In this document: piece by piece, positions 21,394 to 31,797 of the stretch
How positions within the stretch are numbered: position 1 is the stretch's first letter
Layout of the letters: the number at the start of each line of letters is the position of its first letter
NCBI GenBank assembly: GCA_037127255.1
Contig: JBANSL010000009.1
Span: forward strand, 26,748,475 to 26,812,474
Source of the DNA: Persicaria tinctoria
Taxonomy: Eukaryota; Streptophyta; Magnoliopsida; Caryophyllales; Polygonaceae
Reading direction: 5' to 3'
Length of the DNA: 64,000 nucleotides
Notes under the pieces: generated by a model
Databases searched by the model: none
What the model was told of the DNA's origin: nothing
The model's input: only the letters and a program-made list of their open reading frames with translations
Made by a program: the position numbers and the translations under genes

Positions 21394-23472
21394 ATGGTAT
21401 CAGAGCCAGTCGAGTTCTCGGCGGATTCGTCCATGGAAGATGAAGATTGGACGGATGAAGAGTCGGAAGCTCTGGAGAAAATGAAGCAGAGTTTGACCTC
21501 GTGTATCCAGGAAACGCGGTCGGCGAACGAGGAAATGAAAAGGGATCGGGTGGAGATTAAACAGTGTATGAGCAGAATTGAGGCAATGATCGCATCTATG
21601 CTATCGGAAGGGAAATCTGCTGAGATCCCAACCAGATCTCAGGAGATCGATGCTTCAGTCGATGGTTCATCGACTGCGCCCTCTATGGATCCTTCGGATC
21701 TGCTCAAATCGGACCAGCAGACCAATTCAATGGAAGATCTCCCTCTTCAAGCGCCCGAGGAAGTGCCTAAGCCAGTAAGTGATGATCTAGTCCACCCCGC
21801 ACTTGCAAAAGAACTCATCAATTGGAACGCTCACCAAGTGATCGACGAACTGTCGACACCAACAGAGAGCATGAAGATCGAGGTTAGTAAGGGAATCAAA
21901 GACAACATCCCACTTCAAAGCTTATTGCCAGGTAACTCCTCTTTAGATCGAGTTATGCTACCTACCCATGAATTAGGAAATGGTGAAGTTGCAACGAATA
22001 TATGTGATGAGTTACTATGTTTCGACCCTGGAGGAGAGGGCTTGTTGATTGCTAGCTACGGTTTGCTGAGATTGTTGCTTAAGTCTAAAGGCAATGGTTC
22101 CATTCTTGTAAAGGAATCTGCTAGTAGGGTCGCCCACCAAGTGCTCGACAAAATGTCTCCACCAATGGAGAGCAATGGGGATAGAAGAGGCGATGACCTG
22201 ACTGCTATAAGGGCTGATGTGATTGACTTGTTTCAATTACATTTTGTTTTTTATCCTGGAATTGTAGAAAAAGAGATTGAAGTTGTTGCTGCTGATTTTA
22301 TTGTCCCAAGTTTGATTGCACACTCGAAGGGTGGTGGAGATTACTTGATTGTTGCTAGGCATGGCTTGATCAAGGAAGTGCCCAAGCCACCGATTAACAA
22401 TCAGGTTGTTACAAAAGGATTCACTAGTTTGCTTGCTAGCCAATTGCTCGAAGATGCTATAGCTGATAGTCTTCATGTTCTGACAAGTGATGAAATGGGT
22501 TATAATCCGAGGGAAATGCCTCTGGGATTTTATGTATGCACGTATTCTGGCTCGCTGCAGTTTATTTTCGACCCTGGAATCATAGCCAAAGGAGTTGATG
22601 CGTTCATTCCTCTTGTTGAGAAAGCAAATATGCTTGCCTTAGAAGCATTGGAAGACACTAGAGTTATGACTTACGGTTATGATGAGGCATTGCCCTTTGA
22701 TCCCGGAGGGGTGACTACTTTGATGTTAGAACATGTTATGAATTCTCATTGTGAGGGAGCTGCTGAAACAGAAAATATGAATGAAAAGGCATTCTCGGGA
22801 AGATCTCCTCTGTTGATTTATGATGTAAAAGAGCAAATAATGGGTGAACTCTCATGTGTTCATCAAGTTGCCAAGTTCAAACTCTCCTACCCTCATCAAT
22901 TTGTTTGGCTCAGCATGACTACAGAGCCACCAGTAGTTTGGTTCTCCAAAGAGATTCAGCCTGTAATGACCGATGATGATAAAGGGCAGCTCATGGGGTT
23001 GACAAATATGGATGCATTCAAGATGTTCAAACCAGAAGGGCTTGTGCTTATACTTGATGAATATGTGGCTATTCTAATTCACTCATATCCAGTTGCAATT
23101 GACGGGCCCATAAATGACATTTTTGGGGTCATTTTGCTGCAACCTACTGATAGTGGTTGCTACAAGGCTGTTTGCACAGTGGGAACATCAAATGCTAACT
23201 CAGCAACTTGGGGACTAAAAATGTTGCTGCCATGTTTTGATCAAATGAAGCAGATGATGCAAACAACAGCTACAAATTTAGGGGATCAAAGAGCTCAAAT
23301 TCATCATGATAGCTACGGGGTTGTGGCTCCTATTGAAGATCAAATTCCTAAGAGTATCACACTGTTACAGGCTGCAGAAGCTTGCTATCTGGGTCTGCTC
23401 AGCTCACTCTCGACATGGCTTCTAAATATGCTAGACATGGCTTCTAAATATGCTACTCATGCTCTACCATGA
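21394..23472 (+). CDS. Unusual ORF of the non-autonomous LTR element (FDPG-repeat protein)
   Basis: I do not recognise the function. The frame is open from inside the left LTR (21358) to 23472. The ATG at 21394 overlaps the primer-binding site, and the next ATG at 21433 begins MEDEDWTDEES. The N-terminus is acidic and coiled-coil-like (EALEKMKQSLTSCIQETRSA, then EEMKRDRVEIKQCMSRIEAM), as in some Gag proteins. The rest holds repeated modules: HQVIDELSTPTESM and HQVLDKMSPPMESN, and a degenerate F(D/Y)PG motif (FDPGGEG, FYPGIVE, FDPGIIA, FDPGGVT). A further FDPGG lies past the stop in another frame near 23515. No CCHC knuckle, protease DSG or RT motif is present. The uninterrupted 2-kb frame in a low-divergence element suggests recent coding selection or youth. 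Confidence 0.7.
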   Translation: MVSEPVEFSADSSMEDEDWTDEESEALEKMKQSLTSCIQETRSANEEMKRDRVEIKQCMSRIEAMIASMLSEGKSAEIPTRSQEIDASVDGSSTAPSMDPSDLLKSDQQTNSMEDLPLQAPEEVPKPVSDDLVHPALAKELINWNAHQVIDELSTPTESMKIEVSKGIKDNIPLQSLLPGNSSLDRVMLPTHELGNGEVATNICDELLCFDPGGEGLLIASYGLLRLLLKSKGNGSILVKESASRVAHQVLDKMSPPMESNGDRRGDDLTAIRADVIDLFQLHFVFYPGIVEKEIEVVAADFIVPSLIAHSKGGGDYLIVARHGLIKEVPKPPINNQVVTKGFTSLLASQLLEDAIADSLHVLTSDEMGYNPREMPLGFYVCTYSGSLQFIFDPGIIAKGVDAFIPLVEKANMLALEALEDTRVMTYGYDEALPFDPGGVTTLMLEHVMNSHCEGAAETENMNEKAFSGRSPLLIYDVKEQIMGELSCVHQVAKFKLSYPHQFVWLSMTTEPPVVWFSKEIQPVMTDDDKGQLMGLTNMDAFKMFKPEGLVLILDEYVAILIHSYPVAIDGPINDIFGVILLQPTDSGCYKAVCTVGTSNANSATWGLKMLLPCFDQMKQMMQTTATNLGDQRAQIHHDSYGVVAPIEDQIPKSITLLQAAEACYLGLLSSLSTWLLNMLDMASKYATHALP
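21395..21407 (+). other. Primer-binding site
   Basis: TGGTATCAGAGCC, one base after the left LTR. It is identical to the site of the Copia element at 16274. Confidence 0.9.
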
Positions 23473-23638
23473 GCTAATCATCATGTGCAAGGAAGGTGCC
23501 ACTTATTTCGTTTTCGACCCCGGTGGACAACGCCCCAAGTTTGCAGTTGAGGTTCATCAATACAGGTCGCTCATTTCAGATGATCAGATTGCAGTTGATC
23601 TATCCTTGAGGACAAGGATCATTTCAACAAGGGAGATC

Positions 23639-24103
23639 TGTAACAGGATATTTGGCATTCACACAGTCTTCACCATATCCCCCGTTTCCATCTGTTATCT
23701 GAACACATTTTGTTATCTAAATTTCAGCAAGTCAATATTTGTATTGGGCTTAGCCCTTTTAGTGTCATTTGGGTGATATGTTGGGCTGTAACTAGGAACT
23801 AGTTTATGTGGTTGGTCATTAGGCCCATGTGAGGCAATCGTCTTCCTCCTATATGTAAGCAACAAGCAGCTAAGTTGCAGGCTATCCAATCAAATACAAA
23901 ATCAATCTCCCAAATCTCAAACTCACTCTTTATCAGTTCCATTCATCGGATCCCCTTCGAATCGGCTTCTCTCTTGCTACTAAGCTGATTTCTAGGTCCC
24001 GGTAAGCTCGGCTTCGAGGTCGCTATCGATCTTCTAGCCTGAGAATCTATCCCCGTTCTTCAATCTATTGATCGAGCCATCAACGGACGGAATTCCCGTC
24101 GCA
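23639..24103 (+). repeat. 3' LTR of the non-autonomous element
   Basis: 465 bp. It differs from the left copy at about three sites (GTTGGGC for GTTAGGC, CACTC for CTCTC, CTCGGC for CTCGCC). Confidence 0.93.
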
Positions 24104-24108
24104 GCCAT

Positions 24109-24444
24109 CTCAGGCTCGCCATCGCCATCCGAGCACCGCCATCGCTTGATAATACCTGCCGTTGCAGTTACAAATCCGAATTCGAGCGACTGCGGTTTCA
24201 TCAATCTGAATCGATGGCGTTGTCCGTTGTCCGAGCCGCGTCGATGAGCCAGATCCGCTTCCTCGTCGCGCGCACGACCTCCATTGTCGGCAGCGGACGA
24301 CGTCGTTCATTGCTCACTCCGTCACTCCAAATGCCTAATTCGGCGTTCCAAATTTCAGCCCCCGGATTTCCGCCCCAATGGTCGTTTCTGGTGGATTCGG
24401 CGTTCCAGATTTCTTCTAGCTCTAATCAGCAAACACTGGACTAG
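24109..24444 (+). pseudogene. Captured gene leader and first exon (unrecognised)
   Basis: GC-rich sequence that continues the segment broken by the two LTR elements (15950-16050, 20756-20928). It ends in a 76-residue frame from the ATG at 24214. The start, MALSVVRAASMSQIRFLVAR, is rich in Arg, Ser and Ala and lacks acids, as in organelle-targeting peptides. No domain follows. The reading is a captured 5' region of a nuclear gene for an organelle protein, but the source gene was not identified. Confidence 0.35.
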
Positions 24445-24960
24445 TAATTTGCTCTAATGGTCGATCATGTAGATTCAATATACAAAGTTGCTGAAACTGA
24501 TTTCTCTTTATAATTTTTCTAGCATAACACCTTGTGGAAAAGAGGGAGAGCATATGGCCACAGTATTGTGTGGATATTTGTGTTGGTTCATATTGTTAAT
24601 ATTGCTTCTTAAATATTTAGCATTTCATTCTGTCCATCATTGGTCAAAATTGGTATGAATCCCTATTCTATACTCTTTTTTTTTTAAATGCTGAGATTAA
24701 TTCTTATTAGTAAAATTCGTTATGTTGAAATGTTGAAATTAATTCTTATAAAATTGTATGAGCTACTATATCTTACAAACATATATTTGATTAGTGTGCT
24801 AGTGTATTTGCTATGGATACAAATCTCTATTGTGTAATTTCAACAAATTGTCTTGCTGAAACTTTTAGAGAGCTTATTAGCTTCTTTATTTTTGCTGAAA
24901 TTAATTCTTATCAAATTGTATGAAGCCTTTCAACATTTCAGCATTTCGGTATTTCAGTAC
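24445..24960. other. AT-rich spacer, no gene
   Basis: Nothing coding. A few isolated TTGCTGAAA motifs foreshadow the array that follows. Confidence 0.6.
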
Positions 24961-24974
24961 CCTTTAAAAAAATA

Positions 24975-25500
24975 AAAGCAACTTCGGCTTCAGCAATACG
25001 GTTTCAGCAACTCCGGTGTCAAAGTGGTGACGATAAAAAAAAACAACTCTGGTTTCAGCAACACGGTTTCAGCGACTCCGATTTCAGCAAAATCCGGTGT
25101 CAAACTGATGACACGAAAAAAAAAAGAAAAAAAAAAGCAACTCCGTTTCAGCAACGTGGAAAAAAAGAGAGTTAAAACAAGGGTTGTTGAAACCGAATGT
25201 GCTGAAACAAGGGTTTCAGCAACGCGGTAAAAAAACTGAAATAGGGGTTGCTGAAACCGTATGTGCTGAAACAGGAGTTTCAGCAATTCCGTTTCATCAA
25301 CGCGGGAAAAAAACTGGAAAACAAAAAAAAAACTGAAACATGGGTTGTTGAAATCATATGTGCTGAAACAGAAGTTTCAGCAATTCCGTTTCAGCAACGC
25401 GAAAAAAAAAGCTGGGAAAAAACAAAAACAAAAAACTGGAACAGGGGTTGCTGAAACGGAATTTGAGTTTCAGCAATTCCGTTTCAGCAACATGGAAAGA
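24975..25500. repeat. TTTCAGCAA / TTGCTGAAA motif array in both orientations
   Basis: Close to twenty copies or near-copies of TTTCAGCAA or its complement occur in about 520 bp, in both orientations, often with a GTTTCAGCAAC or CCGTTTCAGCAACGCGG context and A-rich spacers. Short motifs in both orientations near an element end resemble subterminal transposase-binding repeats. The minus-strand frames here are repeat artefacts. Confidence 0.8.
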
Positions 25501-25617
25501 AGAAAAAAAAAAAAAAAAAACTAAAACCGGTGGGGAGGCACTGGGAGTGGTGGACATTTTGCTAATTTAGAGCACTTGGGAGACATTTTCTTAATAAAGT
25601 CCAAAATTTTGGACATC

Positions 25618-26319
25618 CTAATAAACACCCCTTATATTTTTTAATATGTCGTCTAATTTAACCAAATATAATCTTATTTTTAATAAAAGTAATTTACTAA
25701 ATAATTTTGGATATCTTTGAGATAGGTTAGTAAGTTTGAATACTTTTGCTACTAAAAATATGTGAATGCTTTTTTTATTAAGTATGTGAGTAAGCTTGAA
25801 TAATTTCTCCATTAAAGTATTTGAATTTTTTTTTTATTATGTATGTTAGTAAGGTTGAGTATTTTTTTTCTCTTAAAATTATTTATATTGTGAAACAATG
25901 TATGCTACACTAAAAATACTTGACTAATAATTCTTGAAAATATATAAGATATGATAGATTTTATTTAGTTAAATTATTTTCCGTTGCTACATATCAAGAC
26001 TTGGTGTATTATGATTGTTTGTATATTATTTACATTTAACACATTAATTAAATATTCATCAATAGTATCTTATTGTATATTCATATTCTAAATATTTGTC
26101 GCACTCAAAATTCCTTGCGTAAATTTGAGATTTCTTAGGGTATATATGTTTTTTTTTTAGTCAACCTTGAATTAATTTATTTTAAAATTAAAATCTTAAT
26201 GAATAAATATATTTCAATCAATACATTAAATTTTGACCTTGTTGAGTTGTTGAATAAATTAAATGAAACTTTTTTCATAACTGTTTCCTTGGATATCTAA
26301 ATGAAACTTTTTATAAATA
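25618..26319. other. AT-rich spacer, no gene
   Basis: Low-complexity AT-rich DNA between the possible Pack-MULE and the MITE upstream of the transporter gene. Confidence 0.6.
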
Positions 26320-26572
26320 CTCCTTCCGTTCGGCAAAACTTGTCATTTTAACTCTCCACACAAGTTTTAATAAAGCTAATAATTACACTTCATTTTTACT
26401 AATTTACCCTCATTTATTACTCTACTTTTTACTTTATCAAAAACTACAACTCACAACACATCAATCAAATCAAGGGCATTTTAGTAAAGTAGAATAAAAA
26501 ATACCTAAAATGACAAGTTTTTTCGAACAAAAACAAAACTTTAAAACGACAAGTTTTGCCGAACGGAGGGAG
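26320..26572. mobile_element. Stowaway-type MITE in the transporter promoter region
   Basis: A 253-bp element with termini CTCCTTCCGTTCGGCAAAAC and its complement at 26553-26572, and TA duplications. It ends about 145 bp before the TATA box and 255 bp before the start codon of the TT12-like gene. Confidence 0.9.
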
Positions 26573-26716
26573 TATATATTAAAGGAGTAAAATTTCAGTA
26601 TGATAAATTTCAGAACTTTTTTCATAAATGTTTCTTTGGGAATCACAAAAAAAAAAAAAAAAAAAAAAATTCCACCCACACCAATTTTTACCGGTGAGTC
26701 CATGTGGATCAGTGTG

Positions 26717-26722
26717 TATATA
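26717..26722 (+). promoter_or_regulatory. Candidate TATA box of the TT12-like gene
   Basis: TATATA followed by a GA-rich stretch, 104 bp before the start codon. The distance leaves room for a leader of 60-80 bases. Confidence 0.5.
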
Positions 26723-26826
26723 GAGAGAGAAGCTTATCTTAGCTAATTTGACATAATGTGTGAGAATTAAACAGAGAGTTTGGTGTGATAATCTTCAAGC
26801 CTTGAAGTTGAAGCAAACCAATTGAG

Positions 26827-29225
26827 ATGGGTTCGTACGGAGAAGGATCAGAGCCCTTGTTGACAGGGCCGGATGAGCTGTCCAAAGCCCGTATCGGAGA
26901 CCTCTCCTCCGGTGCGATCGAGCAATTCTTGCAGCACAACTCAACCGCTGTATCCCGCTGGTGGCGGAAGCTGGCTGCTTGGGAATCTCGGCTCCTCTGG
27001 CAGCTCTCCGGCGCCTCCATTGTAGTCTCCGTCTTCAACTTCTTGCTTAGCTTCGTCACCCAAATCTTCGCCGGCCACTTGGGCTCCTTGGAGCTCGCCG
27101 GCGCCTCCATTGCCAACGTCGGCATCCAAGGCCTTGCTTACGGAATCATGGTATGGTAATAGTATCCTTCATTTATATATATACAGAGACACGGAATGCT
27201 TTAAGAGTTCTGTTAATGAAAACAGTGAACATATGAAAATTTTAGTATATTCAGTCCATTCAAATTTTATTTTCTGTTCAAATTTTATTTTCTGGTTCTG
27301 TAAGTTGATGGATGTCCCTTACAGTTGGGTATGGCGAGCGCGGTGTTTATTTATTAGAATAAGAGTTCTGTTAATGAAAATTATAAACATATGAAAAATA
27401 TAGTTTATTCAGTCCATTCAAATTTTATTTTCTGGTTCTGTAAGTTGACAGATGTGTGCCTTTCAGCTGGGTATGGCGAGCGCGGTGCAGACAGTATGCG
27501 GGCAAGCATTCGGAGCGAAAAAGTATGCATCGATGGGGATTATATGCCAAAGAGCCATCCTACTCCATCTGTGTGCAGCCATCCTCCTGACCTTTCTGTA
27601 TTGGTACTCCGGTCCATTCTTGAAGGCGATCGGACAGTCGGAAAGCATAGCTGAGCAAGGCCAAGTTTTCGCCCGCGGGTTGATCCCTCAGCTCTATGCA
27701 TTTGCTATATCTTGCCCGCTTCAGAGATTCCTCCAAGCACAGAACATCGTCAACCCTATAGCTTATATGGCGGTTGGTGTTTTCTTGCTGCACACTCTAC
27801 TCACATGGCTCGTCGTGTTCGTCTGGGACTTTGGCCTCATCGGCGCTTCTCTTACGCTCAGCTTCTCGTGGTGGCTTCTTGTACTGTTGAATGCGGCTTA
27901 CATACTGTTGAGTCCCTCTTGCAAGGAGACTTGGACCGGCTTCTCCGTCAAGGCTTTCACCAGAATGTGGCCTTATTTCAAGCTCACTGTTGCTTCAGCC
28001 GTTATGTTGTGGTAACTATTTCTCTTCTTCGTCGTCTTCTTCTTCCTCCAAACATCGTGAATTCATAATCGTTTTCGGATGCAGTTTGGAGATATGGTAC
28101 AGCCAAGGACTCGTTTTAATCTCAGGGCTACTGCCGAATCCAACGATATCCCTCGATTCCATGTCTATTTGGTAAACCAAATTCATCATGAAGTGAATTT
28201 TCTTACTATTAATTTACATTGCTTACCAGACCGCTCAGACCCTGCTACATGCGGGATATACTGGAATGATTGTTGTTGTTGTTGCTGCTTACCATTTTGG
28301 TTTCTTACTATGAACCAGTATGAACTATTTCAACTGCGACTTGATGTTCATGCTTGGTTTATCAGCAGCCACAAGGTACTCATCCAACTCGTCTTAACTC
28401 CTTGTCTTGACAAATTTCATTGTCACATATGGCATAATGTTTTATGTATATTCGGTTCAGTGTTCGGGTAGGGAATGAGCTAGGAAGAGGGCATCCGAGG
28501 GTGGCCAAGTTCTCGGTGTATGTTGTGAACGCCACTAGTATTCTCATCAGCATCATGTTCAGCGCGGCAGTCCTAATATTCAAGGATGGATTGAGCAAGC
28601 TTTTCACAAGCGACACTGAGGTCATCGAGGCAGTCTCTTACTTGACTCCTCTGTTGGCCATTTCGGTTTTGCTCAACGGCATCCAACCTATCCTCTCCGG
28701 TACTTGATAAACCTCTCCCTGCCTTGTTCTTGTATCGGAATCTCAAATGACATAGTCGATTCTTGTGAAATCAACAGGTGTGGCCATCGGAAGTGGGTGG
28801 CAGGCAGTGGTGGCTTATGTCAATCTAGCGACATACTACATTATCGGCCTTCCAATCGGATGCTTACTCGGGTTCAAGACGAGCCTCGGAGTCGCTGTAA
28901 GTTTTGTAGCAGCTAGTTGCACAAACACCTCTTTCCAACACATACTAATGTATATATGTATGTATGTACGTTGATCTCAGGGTATATGGTGGGGAATGAT
29001 ACTCGGGGTTCTCCTGCAAACAGTGACCTTGATCATTCTAACAGCTAGGACGAACTGGGATGCAGAGGTAGCTTACCCATTTCATTTCGATCTGTGTCGT
29101 ATTTTGGCTTGTGTTACTAACATTGAAAGGCATGTTTTAATTGACAATAGGTTGACAAGGCGATGGATCGATTGAAGAGGTCTGCAGCGGATGAACTAGA
29201 CCTAGATCTGTTAGACAGCATATGA
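26827..29225 (+). CDS. TT12: MATE-family flavonoid/H+ antiporter, TT12 (DTX41)-like
   Basis: Predicted tonoplast antiporter that loads flavan-3-ol glycosides (proanthocyanidin precursors) into the vacuole using the proton gradient. The role is inferred from the close match to TT12. Eight coding exons: 26827-27150, 27467-28011, 28085-28171, 28319-28375, 28461-28699, 28778-28896, 28981-29067, 29151-29225. They sum to 1533 bases, all with GT-AG borders and consistent phase, and give 510 residues. Landmarks: LLTGPDELSKARIGD at the N-terminus, SGASIVVSVFN, the MATE signature CGQAFGAKKYASMG (119-132), QRFLQAQNIVNP, MLCLEIWYSQG, VRVGNELGRGHP and LPIGCLLGFKTSLGVAG. Hydrophobic segments fit the usual 12 helices. 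No lesion is seen in the coding frame. Intron 1 carries a partial duplication of the exon-2 start (see findings). The downstream gene converges. Confidence 0.93.
27203..27485 (+). repeat. Tandem duplication in intron 1 that copies a splice acceptor
   Basis: The unit starting AAGAGTTCTGTTAATGAAAA at 27203 recurs at 27361. Each copy runs through CAGTCCATTCAAATTTTATT and TTCTGGTTCTGTAAGTTGA to a CAG acceptor and the first bases of exon 2 (TGGGTATGGCGAGCGCGGTG). Copy 1 ends near 27345, and only copy 2 leads into the full exon 2. Confidence 0.88.
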
Positions 29226-29483
29226 AAAGGTGGACAGTACTCGACCATCCGAGCCAAGTAGATCGAGGAGGGTAGTCTAGTCCTCCGAATAAACGGTTTG
29301 CATCTCAAGGTTGTGTGGACGCTAGCTAGGTAGTACTCTTAGAACCACTGGTCATAAGAATTATGAAAGAGCGAGGTCACGAATTGAGTTAGCTATTTGA
29401 GCTCATTTGTTTATTTTAATATATATTTCTAAGCATTTTGTATTTCATTCAATCAACATATGAGTTAATGATTAATTCTAAGC

Positions 29484-29489
29484 AATAAA
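29484..29489 (+). terminator. Candidate polyadenylation signal of the TT12-like gene
   Basis: AATAAA 259 bases after the stop codon. Plant signals are loose, so this is only a plausible site. Confidence 0.3.
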
Positions 29490-29817
29490 TGAGATCATGT
29501 ACCCTAATAAAGAAGGCTCTACTTAATAAAGTAGCCTCAGTTGGGTAGTACTGTAGTTGTTTGCTGGCAGAAGAAACTAATGCCCAGATGGTATTGTCAT
29601 GGGAAATTGAGATTGAAAACATGCATACTTGGGCTCCAAGTATAGCATTGCCAAATGGGTCAGTGCTATACTTGGGCTTCAGAATCAAAAGCACAACAAG
29701 GACGTTATTCGAGCCAAACATGTCGAGTATTATTTGTTACTCCCTCCGTCCAACAATACATAGATTTTTAGATGTAAATTTTTGTCCAACAATAGATGGT
29801 CTTTTAAGTTTTCTAGG

Positions 29818-30043
29818 CGGAAAAACTTGACACTTTACTATTCATGCACGTTTTTTTAGGAGATAAAAACTATATAAAATATCTAGTTTTTTTAATAATT
29901 TTTTTAACAACTTCGTAGTTATTATTAATAAGTACAAACTTGTTAAAAAAAATTTATAAAAAAATGAATATTTTATATAGTTTTTATCGTTCTAAAAAAG
30001 CGTGCATGAATAGTAAACGACAAGTTTTGCCGAACGGAGGGAG
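29818..30043. mobile_element. Second MITE family, inserted in the outer MITE, left end deleted
   Basis: Close relative of the MITE at 6239-6475. The right terminus CCGAACGGAGGGAG followed by TA is intact. The left terminus starts at CGGAAAAACTTGACAC, missing the first bases together with about 10 bp of the flanking outer MITE, as comparison with the second copy at 30129 shows. Confidence 0.82.
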
Positions 30044-31279
30044 TAATGATTTGTATTGGTTTGTGTGTTGTTGACTTTTTAAAATAACTTGATTGGTTAA
30101 AATGTGTAGTGGGTGTTAAAAAATAATACTCCCTCCGTCCAACAATACATGTGTTTTTAGAGGTAAATTTTTGTCCAACAATATACGGTCTTTTAGGTTT
30201 TCTAGGTAAAAAGTTGTAATGATTTGTATTGGTTTATGTGTTGTTGACTTTTTTAAATAATTTGATTGGTTAAAATGGGTAGTGGGTGTTAAAAAAGGAG
30301 AATGTTTAGCATACCACCCTGGTGGTCTACCATCCTGAGGTGGCATCATAGTTGGCAACAGAGCCGTCCAATAAATTTTGGAGGCCCGGGTCATAACTTT
30401 ATAAATTATAAATTTTATATGTAATTTTTAAATTTTTTTTATATCTTAAGGTGAGTATGTTAAAAAATTAATTTTTTTTTATATTTAAGGAAAAACTATA
30501 GAAAACTCTTTAAAATAAGAATTTTTAAGAAAATTACCGGTAAAATTTATATTAAAAATTTTATACAAAATGTTTTGATCCATAGTACAGATTACATACA
30601 CAAGCTATATTTATCAATCTTTTGATCTAAATAATTTATAGTTATACAATATTAAATATAATTTATATACTGCACGTTTAAATTTGTGTCATTTGTTTTT
30701 AAACACAAAACCCTAGTGTCTCTCTCTATATATATTATAATATTCTAAAACTCTTTGAAACATGTTATTTCATTCGGTTCAATTAATATAAATAATTAAA
30801 TATAGCTATGACACTAAAATATTAGCTGGATTTAAATTTGGATTAATAATTTAATACTGTATGACTTGATGAAATTTAATGAGGCATCGGAATTAGTATA
30901 ATAAATGAAGAGAGATAGGTGAAATTTATTGATGCATCGGAATTAGTTACATATATAAATGAAGAGAAATAGGTGGGGGTGGCCTAACCAATAGAAAAAA
31001 AAAGGTTATAATGTTGAGGGTTGTGCTAAATTTGGGATTCGAACCCAGTGATTGTAAGAAAACATACATGCCCCGTAGCAATTTAAGAACCACCACGCCA
31101 ATAAACACTTGTGTTAATTTTAAAAATGTTTTATTATATATACTAAAATTAGTAAAAAATGAGGCCCCGTAAAATCGGAGGCACAGGGCGGTAGCCCACC
31201 TTGCCCTCCCCCAAGGCCGGGCCTGGTTGGCAATTAGGTGAGCCGCAAAATAATAACTCATTTTCAGAAAGAAAAAGAA

Positions 31280-31797
31280 CTAGTGCAGTTCCCGCGCCAT
31301 GGCGCACTTTTTAAAAAATAAAATATTAGTTTAATATTTTGAATTAAACTTTTTAAAAAAATAAAATATTAGTTTAATATTTTGAATTAAACTTATAAGA
31401 ACAAACTCATAGGATAAGAGTATAATAGATTCATTAAAGATGGATTCTATTGTGATAGTATATGAAGATTTACAAATAGATATAAGTTATATATTAATTT
31501 ACTATTTTGAATTAAACCCATTAGTTATTTAAAAAATAAAAATTAATTGCAAAAAGGAAATAAATCCAAAAAAATTATATTGTGATAGTATATGAACTAT
31601 GAAGGTTTACAAATAGATATAAGTTATATATTAATTTATTATTTTGAATTAAACCAATTAGTTATTTTAAAAATAAAAATTAATTACAAAAAGGGAATAA
31701 AAAGGAAAGAGAAAAAAAGTGATTGGTTAAAAAGGAGATAATTAAGGTGGGCGTGTCACGTAGGCAAAAACAATTCTGTTTTAAGAGTTTATATAGA
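31280..31797 (-). mobile_element. Non-autonomous Helitron (minus orientation)
   Basis: Minus-strand 3' end: GCGCCATGGCGC hairpin, then GGGAACTGCA and CTAG before a host T. Proposed 5' end, TC after A, at 31797, beginning TCTATATAAACTCTTAAAAC. A near copy of the last 138 bp follows in tandem (31798-31937), so the true 5' end may be the more distal one. The interior has a repeated block of about 125 bp (from 31451 and 31580). Confidence 0.6.

Larger units (their letters stand above)
20929..24103 (+). mobile_element. Non-autonomous LTR retrotransposon with an unusual ORF
   Basis: Two 465-bp LTRs (20929-21393 and 23639-24103) begin TGTAACAGG and end GTCGCA. They differ at about three positions. 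The perfect 5-bp duplication GCCAT lies at 20924-20928 and 24104-24108. A primer-binding site (21395-21407) and a purine-rich tract (AAGGGAGAT, before 23639) are present. The 2.2-kb interior encodes one long ORF with no protease, integrase or RT, so the element must depend on a partner for mobility. It is somewhat older than the neighbouring Copia. Confidence 0.95.
15793..25617. mobile_element. Possible Pack-MULE carrying captured gene sequence, split by two LTR elements
   Basis: The left edge (about 15793-15865, with AGAAAATGTGCCC and AACAAATGTTC) resembles the reverse complement of the right edge (about 25545-25617, AGAAAATGTCTCCC and AGCAAAATGTCC), like decayed terminal repeats. Without the two LTR elements inside, about 1.9 kb of host sequence remains. 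Part of it is GC-rich and looks like a gene leader, and part is a TTTCAGCAA repeat array. I could not find a convincing 9-bp duplication, so the ends are tentative. Confidence 0.35.
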
